DNA of 64,000 nucleotides from Temnopleurus reevesii (GCA_036244855.1 BQKZ01001330.1:10594-74593); one strand, 5' to 3'; positions 49,605 through 61,170 are shown, counted from the first letter of the stretch. Numbers and translations: made by a program. Notes: generated from the letters alone by a model not told the origin.

Positions 49605-49989
49605 ATAGCAAATGTTACATCACAAAAAGGTTAATAAAAAACATCGAAAATTGCAAACATACAATCATCCCAAAAAGGTTCTTCTTGAATGCGTGTATAC
49701 AATGAACGTCTCCATCAAACTACAAAGAAAAAAACACTACACTCATTCGCAAATAAAAACACACAAAAAAGTAATGTTCCCTCACGGACATACTTAGCAA
49801 ATACCAAACAACCTCGCCCAAACTATTAGAAGAAAGTGTTTATTGTGCATCTTGCATCATAGATAGCTGAGCCAATAGGTACATAATGAATGTTTGCTAC
49901 TGGTACATAGTCTTCTCTATTCATTCTCTGGGCTAGGGCCTGAAGGGAGAAACCTTGGGACTTGTCTTATTTGTCCACCTTCATCAACA

Positions 49990-50280
49990 GTCTACGTTCA
50001 TACAATACCGAGACGTAAAAATAAGACCTACGAATAGAATATTAGGGGCTTTTGTACTCCTAAACAGGTTTGCAACAAGGAACCTACATTTGGAAAAAAT
50101 ATATTTCAAAATTACACTGTCTCAAATGTCTATGTTCATACAACGGCATTTATGCAGGGACGTAAATAGCAGACCTACGAATAGTGGATGAAAAGTAGGG
50201 ACTTTTGTACTCCTAAAAATTAAGAGGATTGCATCATGGAACCTAAATTTGGAAAGATTTCATTTCAAAATGACACCGAA
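49990..50280 (+). repeat. Diverged direct duplication, period about 140 bp
   Basis: TACGTTCATACAA, AGACCTACGAATAG, GGGGCTTTTGTACTCCTAAA and GGAACCTACATTTGGAAA recur in order about 140 bp later with small changes. Confidence 0.75.
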
Positions 50281-50515
50281 ATACAAGATACTAGTTTATT
50301 GGTGCATGCAACAATAATGCACAGAATTTTGATTTGCATAGGCTTTAAATGATAACAGAGAGGAATAGCTGGTGGCAGTCGCTCCCTGAGTAGCGCCGTC
50401 AATATATGTTACTAAACATTATAGTGATGTTTATGAATAACCATATCTACACATTATTTTCTACCCATCCTATCTTCATATTAATACATTCAATAGAAAA
50501 CACAATTTCAACAGT

Positions 50516-50715
50516 AATTTCCATTCAAATTTTTATCCAATTGTACAAGGATGCAGAGTTTTGGAAGGATTGCAAACTATGAAAATTTGCAAGCAAATTC
50601 ATATTCAAGTAAAATTACAATTACATGAATAGTTTCTATCCAAATTTTTATCCAATCATGAAAAGATTCAGAGCTTTGGAGAGATTACAAACTATGAAAA
50701 GTTGCAAGCAGATTG
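50516..50715 (+). repeat. Direct duplication, period about 120 bp
   Basis: CAAATTTTTATCCAAT, CAGAGTTTTGGA, GATTGCAAACTATGAAAA and TTGCAAGCA occur twice in order. Ends about 400 bp left of the piggyBac-type element. Confidence 0.75.
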
Positions 50716-51113
50716 GGAGACTATGACCACGTAATCTCTGTATTTATCTCTTTGGGAGGGAATAAGTTGATATCTACACCTGATAGCTGATTGGCTCTAC
50801 ATAGTCTGCGAGCGCAGACCCTAATTTGACTAGAGACTTGACAGAAGCAATGTCAAGCTACAATCTGGCTGTGACTGATGTAACACAAGTGTTGTAGTCT
50901 CTGACTGCAGACTTTGGATTACTCACACGCAAATTGCAACACGAAAGGCAAAGGCTTGTACCCAACAGACTAGAAGGGCGTTAAATGAAGTTTGTCGCAG
51001 CTACTATAAGTCAGCACTGACTAAATTCAATGAAATCCTTGATATTGATTGGATGAATACTACTATCTCAGACTGATGGGAATTTGTTGCCATAAAATAA
51101 ATGTGGGCCTTAA

Positions 51114-51127
51114 CCCGTTGACGACGG
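51114..51127 (+). repeat. Left terminal inverted repeat of the piggyBac-type element
   Basis: CCCGTTGACGACGG immediately after TTAA. Beyond 14 bp the two ends diverge (AATTGT here against GAACCG on the other side). An NRF1-like GGCGCGTGCGCA lies inside the left end at 51206-51217. Confidence 0.7.
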
Positions 51128-51369
51128 AATTGTTCATGGCCCAGCGGCACCCTCATACGAGATTAATTTCTCTGTATCAAGAAGCTCGCTATTCATTGTT
51201 GATAAGGCGCGTGCGCAGTGTTCGCTTCATGAATAGTCTTGATTCGAAGCACAGTGCATGTACATGTAGAACTAAAGCGGTGATATTGAAACTATCATGC
51301 ATCCCATGTCTCTGTCGTTCCTTTATCTTTGTTGTATGTACAAATTTCTTCAGTTTTTTGTTCTAGATT

Positions 51370-51895
51370 ACTTTTTTTTTAAATATTTATTATTTTTATT
51401 CTTTGATCATTTCTTGTTCTTTTTGTTCTTGTTTCTTTCGTATTTTTTTCTGACCTCCTTCCGTTATATTTATATTTTTTCTTATCTATTCTTATCCCAA
51501 AATGGTTGTCTCTATGTTATTATCCTTATTCCAAATTTAACGCGATTTATATGAAAATAAATAATTCAAAATAACCTTTGGAAGTCAATGCATCTTTTCT
51601 TTACTGTTGAAACATTTTTTTTTTTTCGTCATTATTTGTTTATTCCATGTATTCTAAATATATTTGTATTACTTCATCTTTTATTTTTGTTCGTTTTTTT
51701 CTCATTTTTTTATTCATGTTTTGTTTCACCTACCTCCTTTGTACTTACTTTTTTCCTGTGTACTTTTTTGTAATATGGTTGTCTCTATGTTCGTATGATT
51801 TTTCCAAACTTGAAGCGATTTGTTTGGAAATGTCAAAATAAGTAATGACAAATAAAGTATTGGAAGCAAACTATCTATTCTTCACTATTGAAACA
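51370..51895 (+). repeat. Diverged tandem repeat in the T-rich core
   Basis: ATGGTTGTCTCTATGTT at about 51503 recurs at about 51777 (period about 275 bp). Companion stretches ATTCCAAATTTAACGCGATTT / TTTCCAAACTTGAAGCGATTT and ACTGTTGAAACA / ACTATTGAAACA match too. Both copies are T-rich on the plus strand. Confidence 0.7.
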
Positions 51896-53289
51896 AATTC
51901 GAAGGTTAGATAGATTTAGAAGGAAGAAATATAAATACGGGTAGTGAGGAATTATTGTATGAAAAGATACAATATAAAGATAAAGAACAGAGAATGCAAG
52001 CATCGTAAAATAGTTGAAAATGTAAACGGAAAAGTAGAAATAGAAGTAAGAAGCATAGGGAAAGATAAGACAGGGAAAGAGACAGAAAATAAAAAAAAGG
52101 AGAGATAGAGAGACATATTATATGAACGGAGAATACACAGAAGGGGGAGGGCAAAAAGGGACATGACATTTGCCTAAATATTGCAAATCAAAATTAAACT
52201 TATAAGTAATGACATTTTAGAAAACGATTCGAAATAGTAAAATGATGCAACAAAGTTTTAGAAAGCAGAGGCGAGATTGTTTTATGTCAATGAGACGTGT
52301 TTCCATATTTTCCCGTAAATTTACTCATCTTGAAATTTGATTTATTTACAGTTGTCCTTACGTTATTTTAGTAGTCCAAGAGAAAAAATACATAGGCGTT
52401 CTGGAAGATCGATATATAAGATTAGGATTTTGAAAGGCTAAATAGAATCCTCTTTTCAAAACTATATACCTACGAATAAAAGTCTATACAACAAAACATC
52501 GATCGCACTTCCTGTCTATTATAAAAACATACAAAAGGTGTTGATAAAATACAATTATCCTCTTCCTGGACACCTGGTGTAAGATCCGGCTTGTTTTGTT
52601 GTATAAAGTATTGTTTACTTCAAGCGAGTACATTGTAAACACTTTGAGTCATTTTATATTTCAAAATATCGTGGGAAAGAAAAAAAGAGAAGAGAAGAGA
52701 AAGATATTATGAGATAAGAAGATGAGTAGGTACAAGATATCGTGAGAGAGAAACAAATGCAACATAAATTCATGAAACCATTCACCAAGGATGAAAAGGA
52801 ACAGAAGATGATACTACAGAAATTACAGAAAGGCAAAATGTTGTAATCACACCCGATATATATATACTATATATATATGGATTAAAAAATAATAAAATGG
52901 GAAAAGATGGAGAGGTCTGTGTATTAGAAAAGATAAAGGAATAGTGAGATAGATAGGAAGTGACTGAAAAGTGAGGATATAGAAAAAAGCGATGGGGAAA
53001 GAATTGACCCCAAACGAAGAAGCAAACAAAATCGGCTATATCATAGCGTTTCAAAATATCCAATACTTTTACAATAAAATACCCCCCCCAAAAAAAAAGA
53101 TAAAAATTCATAAACACAGATCATATAATTCATTTGGATATATTGTTCTTTACAAGTTCTAAATCTGAATTGAAATCCTGCACCCATTATAGAAATATAT
53201 TTGTTTCATAATAATAAGAAAAAAAATAGAAACGAGAATGAAAACAATAAAGATATAGCTCAAATATTGAGTACAAATTTGAATATTAG

Positions 53290-53317
53290 AATGAGAGAGA
53301 GAGAGAGAGAGAGGGGG
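53290..53317 (+). repeat. GA microsatellite in the element core
   Basis: A GAGAGA run of about 13 units ending in GGGGGTGGGG. The surrounding 52660-53340 is purine-rich on the plus strand. Confidence 0.85.
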
Positions 53318-53754
53318 TGGGGTATATTGGAAAATGCGAATGATGGCTAAATAATGTCGGGTGAATGAGAAAAACGGACTGCAATTATAGACTAATCTTC
53401 TCACGCAGAATCACGGATCGCCCGAACTCGGTCAGCCATGCGTGACATCAGCCGCTGGTTCCGGCTGACTAGTACAGAGAGATATGCGACTGAATACTCG
53501 TTACGGGTATCAGCGAAACTAAAATTCTACCGTCTCAGCTGGCTGGCGGGTTACACGAAAATCTGTCTAACTTGTACAGGCAAATTAATTTTACGAATGG
53601 TGAAAAAATGAAATTGATAGTAAGTAATGATAGAAACTTTGTTGGAGTACTTAGTTTAATCATTGACCTTTCTGCATCCATTATTTGAAATACCAAGATC
53701 GTGTTTTAAAAAAGTATTATTGACCATTAAAACAGAACATACTGACGCTACTTT

Positions 53755-53821
53755 GGGAACCGAGTATAACCGGTTCCCGTATATGAGTGGGGTTTGTGGG
53801 AACCGGGTATACCCGGTTCCC
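53755..53821. repeat. Two 24-bp subterminal palindromes at the right end
   Basis: Copy 1 (53755-53778) runs GGGAACCGAGTA / TAACCGGTTCCC and is a near-palindrome; copy 2 (53798-53821) runs GGGAACCGGGTA / TACCCGGTTCCC and is perfect. The copies start 43 bp apart. Copy 2 runs into the first two bases of the right TIR. No equivalent is seen at the left end. piggyBac elements often have subterminal repeats needed for transposase binding, so a binding-site role is a reasonable inference. Confidence 0.8.
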
Positions 53822-53833
53822 GTCGTCAACGGG
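53820..53833 (-). repeat. Right terminal inverted repeat of the piggyBac-type element
   Basis: CCGTCGTCAACGGG directly before TTAA, the exact complement of the left end. Confidence 0.7.
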
Positions 53834-54164
53834 TTAAAAAAAGGGCAATCTTTGATTGGTTTTAATCACCAAACTTGATAAATTCCCATATCAAAAGACA
53901 GGCTTTCTTAGTGCTGTGAGACATTATTTGAAGACAGGAATGTATAATTTATGAAAAATAAATCATTAAACAACACCAAAACAATGGTAAGGGACTGATC
54001 ATGTCCAATCAATACTCAAAATGAATAGACGACAGGACATGATCGAGACCTGTCAACTTCAGGCAATCATTATGAACACTGTTTTCTTTTTCTAATTACT
54101 TTGGACATGAATTCTGGATTGCGGCTTCATCAGGAAAAACCATTATCTCATCCCGATCTGTGAT

Positions 54165-54305
54165 CACGCATGAAGACCTTCTGTGTAGATAATTGAAAGA
54201 AATACACACCTCTCTCAACAAAGNGTCCTGATCAGTGTTCAGGCATGAAGACCTTCTGTGCAGATAATTGAAAGAAATAAACACCTCTCTCAACAAAGTG
54301 TTCAG
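54165..54305 (+). repeat. Two-copy tandem duplication, 75-bp period
   Basis: GCATGAAGACCTTCTGTG at 54168 and 54243, each followed by AGATAATTGAAAGAAATA and ACACCTCTCTCAACAAAG. Copies are nearly identical, and the N at 54224 sits at their junction. Confidence 0.9.
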
Positions 54306-54655
54306 CCCATCATCCTAAGACTACATGCTTTAGAAATGGCAACCTGTGATCATTCTCTAAGGAAACATTTATCATTTTATTTTGCCTAATAGGAAAATGT
54401 TAGTTCATTCACCATTTTTATTTTCTAAAACAAACACTAAAACAAACATGTTCTTGTGCTATGCATTTTCATCCATTTTTCACAAGAGTCTTTGGTACCA
54501 ATGACTTTCCAATGACAGAATTGACCAATGATCTGTTAAAATCATGTTCAACCACCAAATAACATTTATGCAAGTGTATGAATTCTTGATGGCAAAATCA
54601 TCTTTATCTTAACCTAAATCTTGGTGAACAGACCGGTTGTCTAATAGATTCAAAT

Positions 54656-54706
54656 CATCATCATCATCATTCATCATCATTCATCATCATTCATCAACCA
54701 TTATAA
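54656..54706 (+). repeat. TCA/TCAT microsatellite
   Basis: CATCATCAT broken into CATCATCATT units. Same motif family as the large arrays near 61 kb. Confidence 0.9.
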
Positions 54707-55849
54707 CGTGTTATTCCTTTTACAGCGGTTAGTAACAATTGAACTACAATACTTGGAATCGAGTTTGCAGTACTTGCTATGTTGGGAAAGCTACAGCCAA
54801 TTTTCGGATCATCAACAACTTTAGTGTAAAGAACGGATAAAATCTGCATCAATTAGTAAGCTCGCTTGTTGTATACTAAAAAAAAAACATAATTATTGCC
54901 ATGGTACTAGTGTTATATGATAGATAGAGACAGGAAACTTATATTACAATAAAATTGCAACTGATAACAAGATAAAGGGAAAAATCAAAACATCCCCATC
55001 AGGTGCAACAAAGCAGCTTCAGGGGATCAATCGCGGCCACTTTAATTGCAATTTGACAAGACATCTTACTCCACAGAACATACGTCAAGCTTGACTGGAT
55101 ATACGTGGATGTCGAGCATCGCCGATCTCTAGATCTGAAATTGGAGGCGCACCGAGTCCGGTCGGATGCACACGGCCGACTCATGGGTAAAATGGCAAAG
55201 CAGATGTTCTGTCCATGATCATGCTCATATTTTGTAGCCAAATAACTGGAAGGTATACATACAAGGATGCTTACACAGACAGGTTTGGCGCATTCTAATA
55301 TGTGGACCAGTATTTGAGTAGGAGATGCCACTGAAAAGTGGACACATTCACATACTAAAAACTGATGTCTGATGTTTAGTTTTATGTAGGTTTTTTTCTT
55401 GTGCAGTGCTGTAAATACTAAAAGGTGGCTATATGAAGTAAATTTCAATATGAAATTGTAAAATTATATGGAATCATTTTAGAGAAAAAAAAATGTAAAT
55501 TAAAATCTTTTGATGGCTGTCTGTTCACTACTATACATGACGTAAGACATACATGTACTCCACGTTTTAGCTGTTTGGCTTCACCACTATTTGAGCCAAA
55601 AGTAATCCCCCAAGAAATTTTAGAATGAAAAAAATTGTAGAATTTCAGAAAAAAACTTAAATACCAAAGTATTCCCACATTTCTTTATTTTTAATTCACA
55701 CCTCTTCAACATCCTTCCGACCCCCCCCCCCCTCACAAACATACACCAACCTATCAGAAAATGCTCTGTTTAATATCCCTAGGCTCACAAATTAGCATGC
55801 GCTGCTAATTTGAAGTAAAGTATCCTCTCTGTTTCACTCCACCGGTGGT

Positions 55850-56050
55850 TATCGATGCACATCTATTTGTCGTTTAATCATTCTTCCCGGAGGTTAATAA
55901 AGCCCCCGGCTCGCTCACGTACGTGCAAACAATACGACGAGCCAAACGACAGGTCTCACTATTCAAAAATTTCATATCGTAGGATAGCAAGATATGGACC
56001 TTGAGCGGGAAGCAAACAGCATGATTCTAATTAAGACTGAAAGTCATTCT
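55850..56050. promoter_or_regulatory. GC-richer patch with E-box-like palindrome
   Basis: CACGTACGTG (55916-55925) contains two overlapping ACGTG half-sites, with GCAAACAATAC (Fox/Sox-like) next to it and TTATCGATG and TCTAATTAAG nearby. Possible cis-regulatory module; weak. Confidence 0.2.
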
Positions 56051-58590
56051 TCGCTTATTTGTCTGGCTAGGACTTTCTTGACTTTTCGGTTTAGTGCGTA
56101 CCACTCCACAATATGCAAACCATTTCGATATCCTGAATAAAATACAGGTAATCTTTCAGAAATTTAGTTGCTCATTTTAAAAAAGATATATATGTTAACC
56201 TTCGAACTGCAAAGGTATTTTTTTTTCGTTTATAAATAATGAACTGACAAAACTTATCTGCCATCCAGAAAATTTGTGGTGTAAACATTTAGTATTTAGA
56301 TTCTAACGTAGGTTGTTGTCAAATAGAAAGTAAGGTTCTCTATTTTCAATCAAGATTAGCCACAAAATGCACTTTTGTCCGTTTTAATTTAATATTTTCT
56401 CTTCAAATGAAGCTTTGAATAATTTTAAAACGTTTCATAGAAGTGAGCATAAAGTTTCCATAAAATTGCTGTACCTATGAAAATTTTAGTGTTTACACGG
56501 AGTTGTGGAAAATTGGTTTGCTTTACAATTATTCCTACCCTGAATAACCAACAAGTCATCCACTTGGGCCCCTAAAACAGCCCCTCGTCTACTACGAAAA
56601 GACCGGTCTCTCTGAAGCTAGATCAGCCCCAGGACGAGGAATGAGAGCATTAAATACTACTCCCACTTGACATGCCGGCTATTGTTTTATCAAAATATTT
56701 AGGGATTGCTGAAACAAACTATCATTCCGAAGAGCATCCAACATGTACATTCGCCCTATCATCAGCACCTGATGTGGACGTAGTAAGAAGACACTCGGCC
56801 ATGAGAGGAGAATGGAGGTGGTTGTGTGCCGATGGCTGGGCAGGGTGTGAGGGAGGAGTCCTCTTTGGGTCAGGTGGTGGGTTACAGCTAGTCTATGTAT
56901 GCAGACACGGTCATGGTGATTTATTAAGTGCTGCCAACAAGTGGGTTTAACTAAGCCTGGAGGGAAATCTAGCACAGCTAAAAGAGCAGATGTATGTAGC
57001 AGTGTAAGTTCATGCTTCAGACATGTTTACACCTACTAGGAGGCGATATTAAATAATCGCCCTGAACTGTGTCTGGGTATGAAGACTATGTTTCAGGGAA
57101 GGCTTGAACTATCCGAACCTGAACACTTTGATCCGAGCCATGGTAATAATCATATCAGTATTGGGTGGTATGATTGAAAAGTGATGACGTGAGAGTGAGC
57201 AGGAAATGGCGGGCTCGAACAACACTTCTCTCGCCCTCTTCATCAAATACTAGCTCACAACACTACATTATATTCACACATGCCTGTTCGAATTTTTCCT
57301 CAACACCAAACCAGCCGAAATTATTTCTGCGTTCCAATACCAAAATTTGTAGTCAGTTTTCGATTTGTTTGTTCCAAATGAAGGGGAATACAGTCTAATA
57401 GCTTGAATCATATAGAACATACCATACCCTGAAATAAATTAATTTTCATTTCACCAACATCTAACAGATCGATGGTAGTCAGATGGCAAAATGACAAAGA
57501 TCGTACATGAAGAATAGTGCTTAACGCGAAAGGTGCATAATTAAAAGCGGTTGCAACACGTATAAAGCTAGATCTCGGAGAGAAGTAAATGGCTACTGCG
57601 GAGGCGCAGATGCTACCCATTCAAAGTGAGCCTGGTTTTACCTTCTCATAACGTTCCTGCCATTGTCCGCGGCTGTAATTGCCGGTGATACGTTTCATCT
57701 TCATGGCTACATCGTTCGCTCGCCAGGTGTTTTGCTTTATTGCCTTTTACTATTTCATTACAAGACAGAGAACACGATAGCCTTTCGTGTCAGAAAAACA
57801 CAATCTTTCAGAGGAAGTATCGCATATAATAGCTGGAGTGTCCGTTTTATCACAGACTATTAATCCATTTCAAAGGTTTATCACCAAAAGTGACCATTTA
57901 TCACCTAAAACCAGATGAAAAACATGATCAATCTCAATCAAAAGAAATAAGGTCGCAAATGCTGTTAGCCCTTCAACCTGTTAACCTACAATCTTTAAAT
58001 TGACATGCTTTTACATTAAACCTTCTAACCCACAAAAAAATTCTCTTCATTACAACTCTAGAGATTGCAAAAAAACAGGTCTAGCTATTTGTAATGGTTT
58101 TCATAAAATTTCCAATCAAGTTTGAGGTAACAGTTCATTCTATAGCCCATTCAGAAACAGAAAAGGAGCAATAAACAGAATCACGTTCCCAGATAATCGC
58201 CGCTGAGTTAAGAGAGGTTGCGATCAAAAGCAACTCTTCTCCGTTACTTTCAGAGATAGTGAAGATCTCAACAAAATTATAATCATTTTATCCCATTTCT
58301 ATTTTTTCTTTGTCAATACAGTACACTCTAGGCAACTAAAAGTAAGACTGAAGAGCTACAGGGAATTCAAAATTCATAACCTTCACATTCTAAAACAGAC
58401 TTTCATCCAAAATCTCATCAGTTTTCCCCATAGGAAAATGTATGAAATAAGTACTTTGCTCAGGTGAATGGATTTAAATTTACGGTGTATTAACATGTAC
58501 AGAACGAACGAAAGTTATCTTCGCATTTTACTATAGGTATGTCGGATAACGAGAGCAGTCATTTGCAGATAAGATTGCTTTTATCATAAG

Positions 58591-58792
58591 CAGGGAATAC
58601 ATTTTAAGGGGAGTGAGAGCGATTGCTCTCCTACAGCTCCCTTTAAATGCTTTTGGGGGAGTGATTTATTGAGCCCCTTGTAACCCCAATACTACTACAT
58701 GAAGACCCTATTTAGCTCCCATAAAACTCTCCTTGAGAGCATCTAAGAGAGCTATCTGTAGCTCCCCTGAAAATTCTTAAATTCAGTCCCTG
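58591..58792. mobile_element. MITE, CAGGGA..TCCCTG ends with CATAAG target duplication
   Basis: The left end CAGGGAATACATTTTAAG pairs with a right end whose complement is CAGGGACTGAATTTAAG. CATAAG directly precedes (58585-58590) and follows (58793-58798) the element, a 6-bp direct repeat. Inner arms also pair (GAGAGC / GCTCTC, AGGGGAG / CTCCCCT). 202 bp, noncoding. CAGGG ends are common in hAT elements, but those duplicate 8 bp, so the superfamily is open. Confidence 0.75.
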
Positions 58793-58959
58793 CATAAGGT
58801 CCTTTTTTTCTAATATATCAACCAAAATGAAAGTACTATAAATATATGTAACTCCTATATGCAATGAACAAAATTTAATTTTAATTTTCATTTTACTTGC
58901 TTTATTTACCCAGGGTAGCCTTGTCAGTGATTGCACACTGTTATCGTTTTGAGCAATCT

Positions 58960-59210
58960 AAGCTGATTTGGCTGCAAGATGAATGCTTTGCATAATTTCT
59001 AGGCATCTTTATATCGAACGGGCTTGGATAAGAAGCAATCACAACACCAATGCTCGGCTTTCATATTTAAATATGGTGTGCGTCTAGCTGGCATCAGCAA
59101 GCACTGTGGACAGCAAGTCAACCAATCGCTGCTGAGCAATCAAGCGTGAGTCGTTATGCGGCGTCAATTCCAAATCACATTACTCCCCGATCAGGCTAAA
59201 TGCTTATGAA
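58960..59210. promoter_or_regulatory. Unique patch with POU/Sox-like sites
   Basis: Contains CTTTGCATAA (58986-58995), ATCGAACGGGC, CTAGCTGGCATCAGC, CAACCAATCG (CCAAT) and CGTGAGTCG in a non-repetitive block of balanced composition. No ORF of note. Enhancer-like by inference. Confidence 0.22.
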
Positions 59211-59846
59211 ATATATATATCATCTGGCACTATGCAAGATTGGATTGCTGGTAATTCTACCACAACTAATTCCGCTGCATCCCCTTTTCCATTTATGATT
59301 ATTGCTATGAAATGTGTCATAGCCAATTTTTGAACATTTTGCGGACATATATCAAAGCAATTTGCTGAATTAATACCAAAATGTCCAGCTCAAATAACGG
59401 CAATGGTCATCTTCAAAATGTGCGCCAACAAGTAAAAGGAGTAATAGAGAGATTCGTTTAGCATTCCTGATCGATTTTCCAGCATCAAATCAGCATTCAA
59501 ACAAGGTCCCTGCTGATAGGAAACACGATTCCTTGATTTTTTCCTTGTGAATTGTTAAAATTCCGCAAGAATATTTATGCCAACCGAATTCACACATTTC
59601 AACCTACTTTGATAACCATCTTTGATTAGCATAGGTTTGAGGAGAAAACACCCAGATTCTCACTGATTTTAAGGGACATTTCAGATCAGAATTCCCTGAC
59701 TGAAAAAGGTTGAACTCAATTTGCTGGTTTTCCAGGGAGAATAGTAGGCTGGGAATCATCTTTAAATTAGAATGATGTATGATTGGATGCATTAGACAAG
59801 TCTCTCTTTCTCTCTTCATTTCTCCGACAATCTCTCCCTCTATATG

Positions 59847-59847
<1 letters not shown>

Positions 59848-59897
<50 letters not shown>
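59848..59897 (+). repeat. CT microsatellite
   Basis: About 24 CT units in a pyrimidine-rich stretch from 59798. Confidence 0.95.
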
Positions 59898-59899
<2 letters not shown>

Positions 59900-60627
59900 A
59901 TTTCTATGTTTTCATTTTAAGGAGGGAAAAGACATGTCTAGTGCTCTACAGATGTCATCATTTCAACTTAGAAAACAACACTTTAAGTTTTACACCAGAT
60001 TTTAAAGCTCCTATAATCATCTACACTTCAGATAATCTTTTTAATCTTTCTTCAAGGCACGACCTAATTGTATTCAAATTTTCTACACAAAACCTGCAAG
60101 GAAAATCTCATTGAAGGTAGATTGTATATATGGATAATACCATTGAATAAAGCCTCTTTATAAGGTGTGTGTGTAGATCCATGTTTGAACAAGTCCTAAA
60201 GAATAATCACATATGATATAGAACTGAAAGTATTTTTAACACTTAAAAAGCTCATCAAAACTTACATTCATATCTTTAATAATCTGATAAACGGACAGAT
60301 TTTTATTTAAACAGAATATTAATTGGTATATTTGCACAATGGAATAAACCATTTGATTGCAGCTTGCCATTTCCCCCATAGTATCATTTTTAGTGAAAGA
60401 AGTTGTGTAAACATCTTTGTTAATAGTTACCATGGCAACAGAAACTATTACCATCCCACACTTTTCTTTTCAGTACTAGCTCCATCCATAATTCTTTAAT
60501 TATTCTCGTTTATCATTACAACATCAGTTCGGAACACTTTCATTGAAGATTGCAGGAAGGTAGTTTGTGAAAATATCACTTATCATTATCATGAATCTTA
60601 TTAGTATTGAACCTTATCAACACATGA

Positions 60628-60720
60628 ATCACCACCATCATTATCTTCATCATCAGCAGCATCAGCATCATCATCATCATCATCATCATTATCATTATCA
60701 CTATCACTATCATCATCATT

Positions 60721-60772
<52 letters not shown>

Positions 60773-60985
60773 CCATCATCACCGCCACCATCATTATTAA
60801 TCATCATTATTATTGTCATCATCACCATCACCAACACCATCATCATCATCGCTATCATCACCATCATCATCATCATCATCATCATCACCATTATCTTCAT
60901 TATCATCGCTATCATCACCATCATCATCATCACCATTATCTTCATCATCATCACTATTATAATTGTCTTCATTGTCATCGAAGCT
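60628..60985 (+). repeat. Large compound CAT/CAC microsatellite
   Basis: Roughly 350 bp of ATC triplets with CAC, CGC, TTC and ATT interruptions, some in a repeated CATCGCTATCATCACC higher-order unit at about 60846 and 60904. ORFs of poly-His, poly-Met and poly-Asp on the two strands are its translation. Confidence 0.95.
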
Positions 60986-61002
60986 GCCATCCTGACAATT
61001 CA

Positions 61003-61170
61003 CATTTCAGGAAGATTTTACCATGAATCAGGGAGATCTTTCTCTTTAAAACACAATCCAATGGAGGAAATCAATGCATGAATCAGGGAGATTGCTGAAA
61101 ATCTGACATTTCTCACTCGAGAATCAGTTAATTTTCAGGGAGTCTCCTGCTCAATCAGAGAGACTTTGCA
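61003..61170 (+). repeat. Short dispersed repeat between microsatellites
   Basis: CATGAATCAGGGAGAT occurs at about 61021 and 61077, with related AATCAGAGAGAC and TTTTCAGGGAGTCTCC after it. An old internal duplication linking the two CAT arrays. Confidence 0.5.

Larger units (their letters stand above)
31621..51109. other. Upstream flank, gene-free as far as visible
   Basis: No exon with convincing splice sites or a recognisable domain was found. The stretch holds tandem repeats (31861-35895), a pyrimidine tract (36165-36610), small MITEs near 44.3 and 44.7 kb, the adapter and gap near 45.3-46.5 kb and short direct repeats near 50 kb. The blocks 32490-33580, 36620-44280 and 46930-49080 show only AT-rich sequence with homopolymers and a few GC-richer patches. 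Confidence 0.5.
51114..53833. mobile_element. Non-autonomous piggyBac-type DNA transposon
   Basis: Seen: TTAA (51110-51113) then CCCGTTGACGACGG (51114-51127) on the left; the exact complement CCGTCGTCAACGGG (53820-53833) then TTAA (53834-53837) on the right. TTAA target duplication plus inverted ends beginning CCC..GGG is the diagnostic layout of the piggyBac superfamily. The 2.72-kb length is within the range of piggyBac elements, but no transposase frame exists: the longest ORFs are composition artefacts, and no DDD-motif region is recognisable. Both ends (about 200 bp left, 430 bp right) are GC-richer and the core is AT-rich low-complexity DNA. The right end carries two 24-bp palindromes next to the TIR. 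It would need a transposase in trans. Perfect TIRs suggest fairly recent movement. An alternative is two unrelated solo ends, less likely given exact matching ends and target sites. Confidence 0.72.
54310..58580. other. Gene-free stretch
   Basis: No exon supported. ORFs at about 55000-55450 and 56670-56975 were examined: they overlap ORFs on the opposite strand and carry no domain I recognise. GC-richer patches occur at 55850-56050, 56570-57000 and 57600-57720. A C homopolymer lies at about 55722-55732 and a small hairpin GGCGATTA..TAATCGCC-like at about 57042-57061. Confidence 0.45.

Noticed and set aside
50780..50945. Apparent inverted repeat around GTCTGCGAGCGCAGAC
   Set aside because: Only a short local palindrome; longer arms do not pair and no family copy was seen.
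56672..56975. 92- and 98-codon ORFs on opposite strands
   Set aside because: Mutually overlapping on both strands in a GC-richer patch; no recognisable domain or splice structure.
60567..61003. Poly-His, poly-Met and poly-Asp ORFs
   Set aside because: Frames of a CAT microsatellite; every frame is open because the repeat lacks stops.
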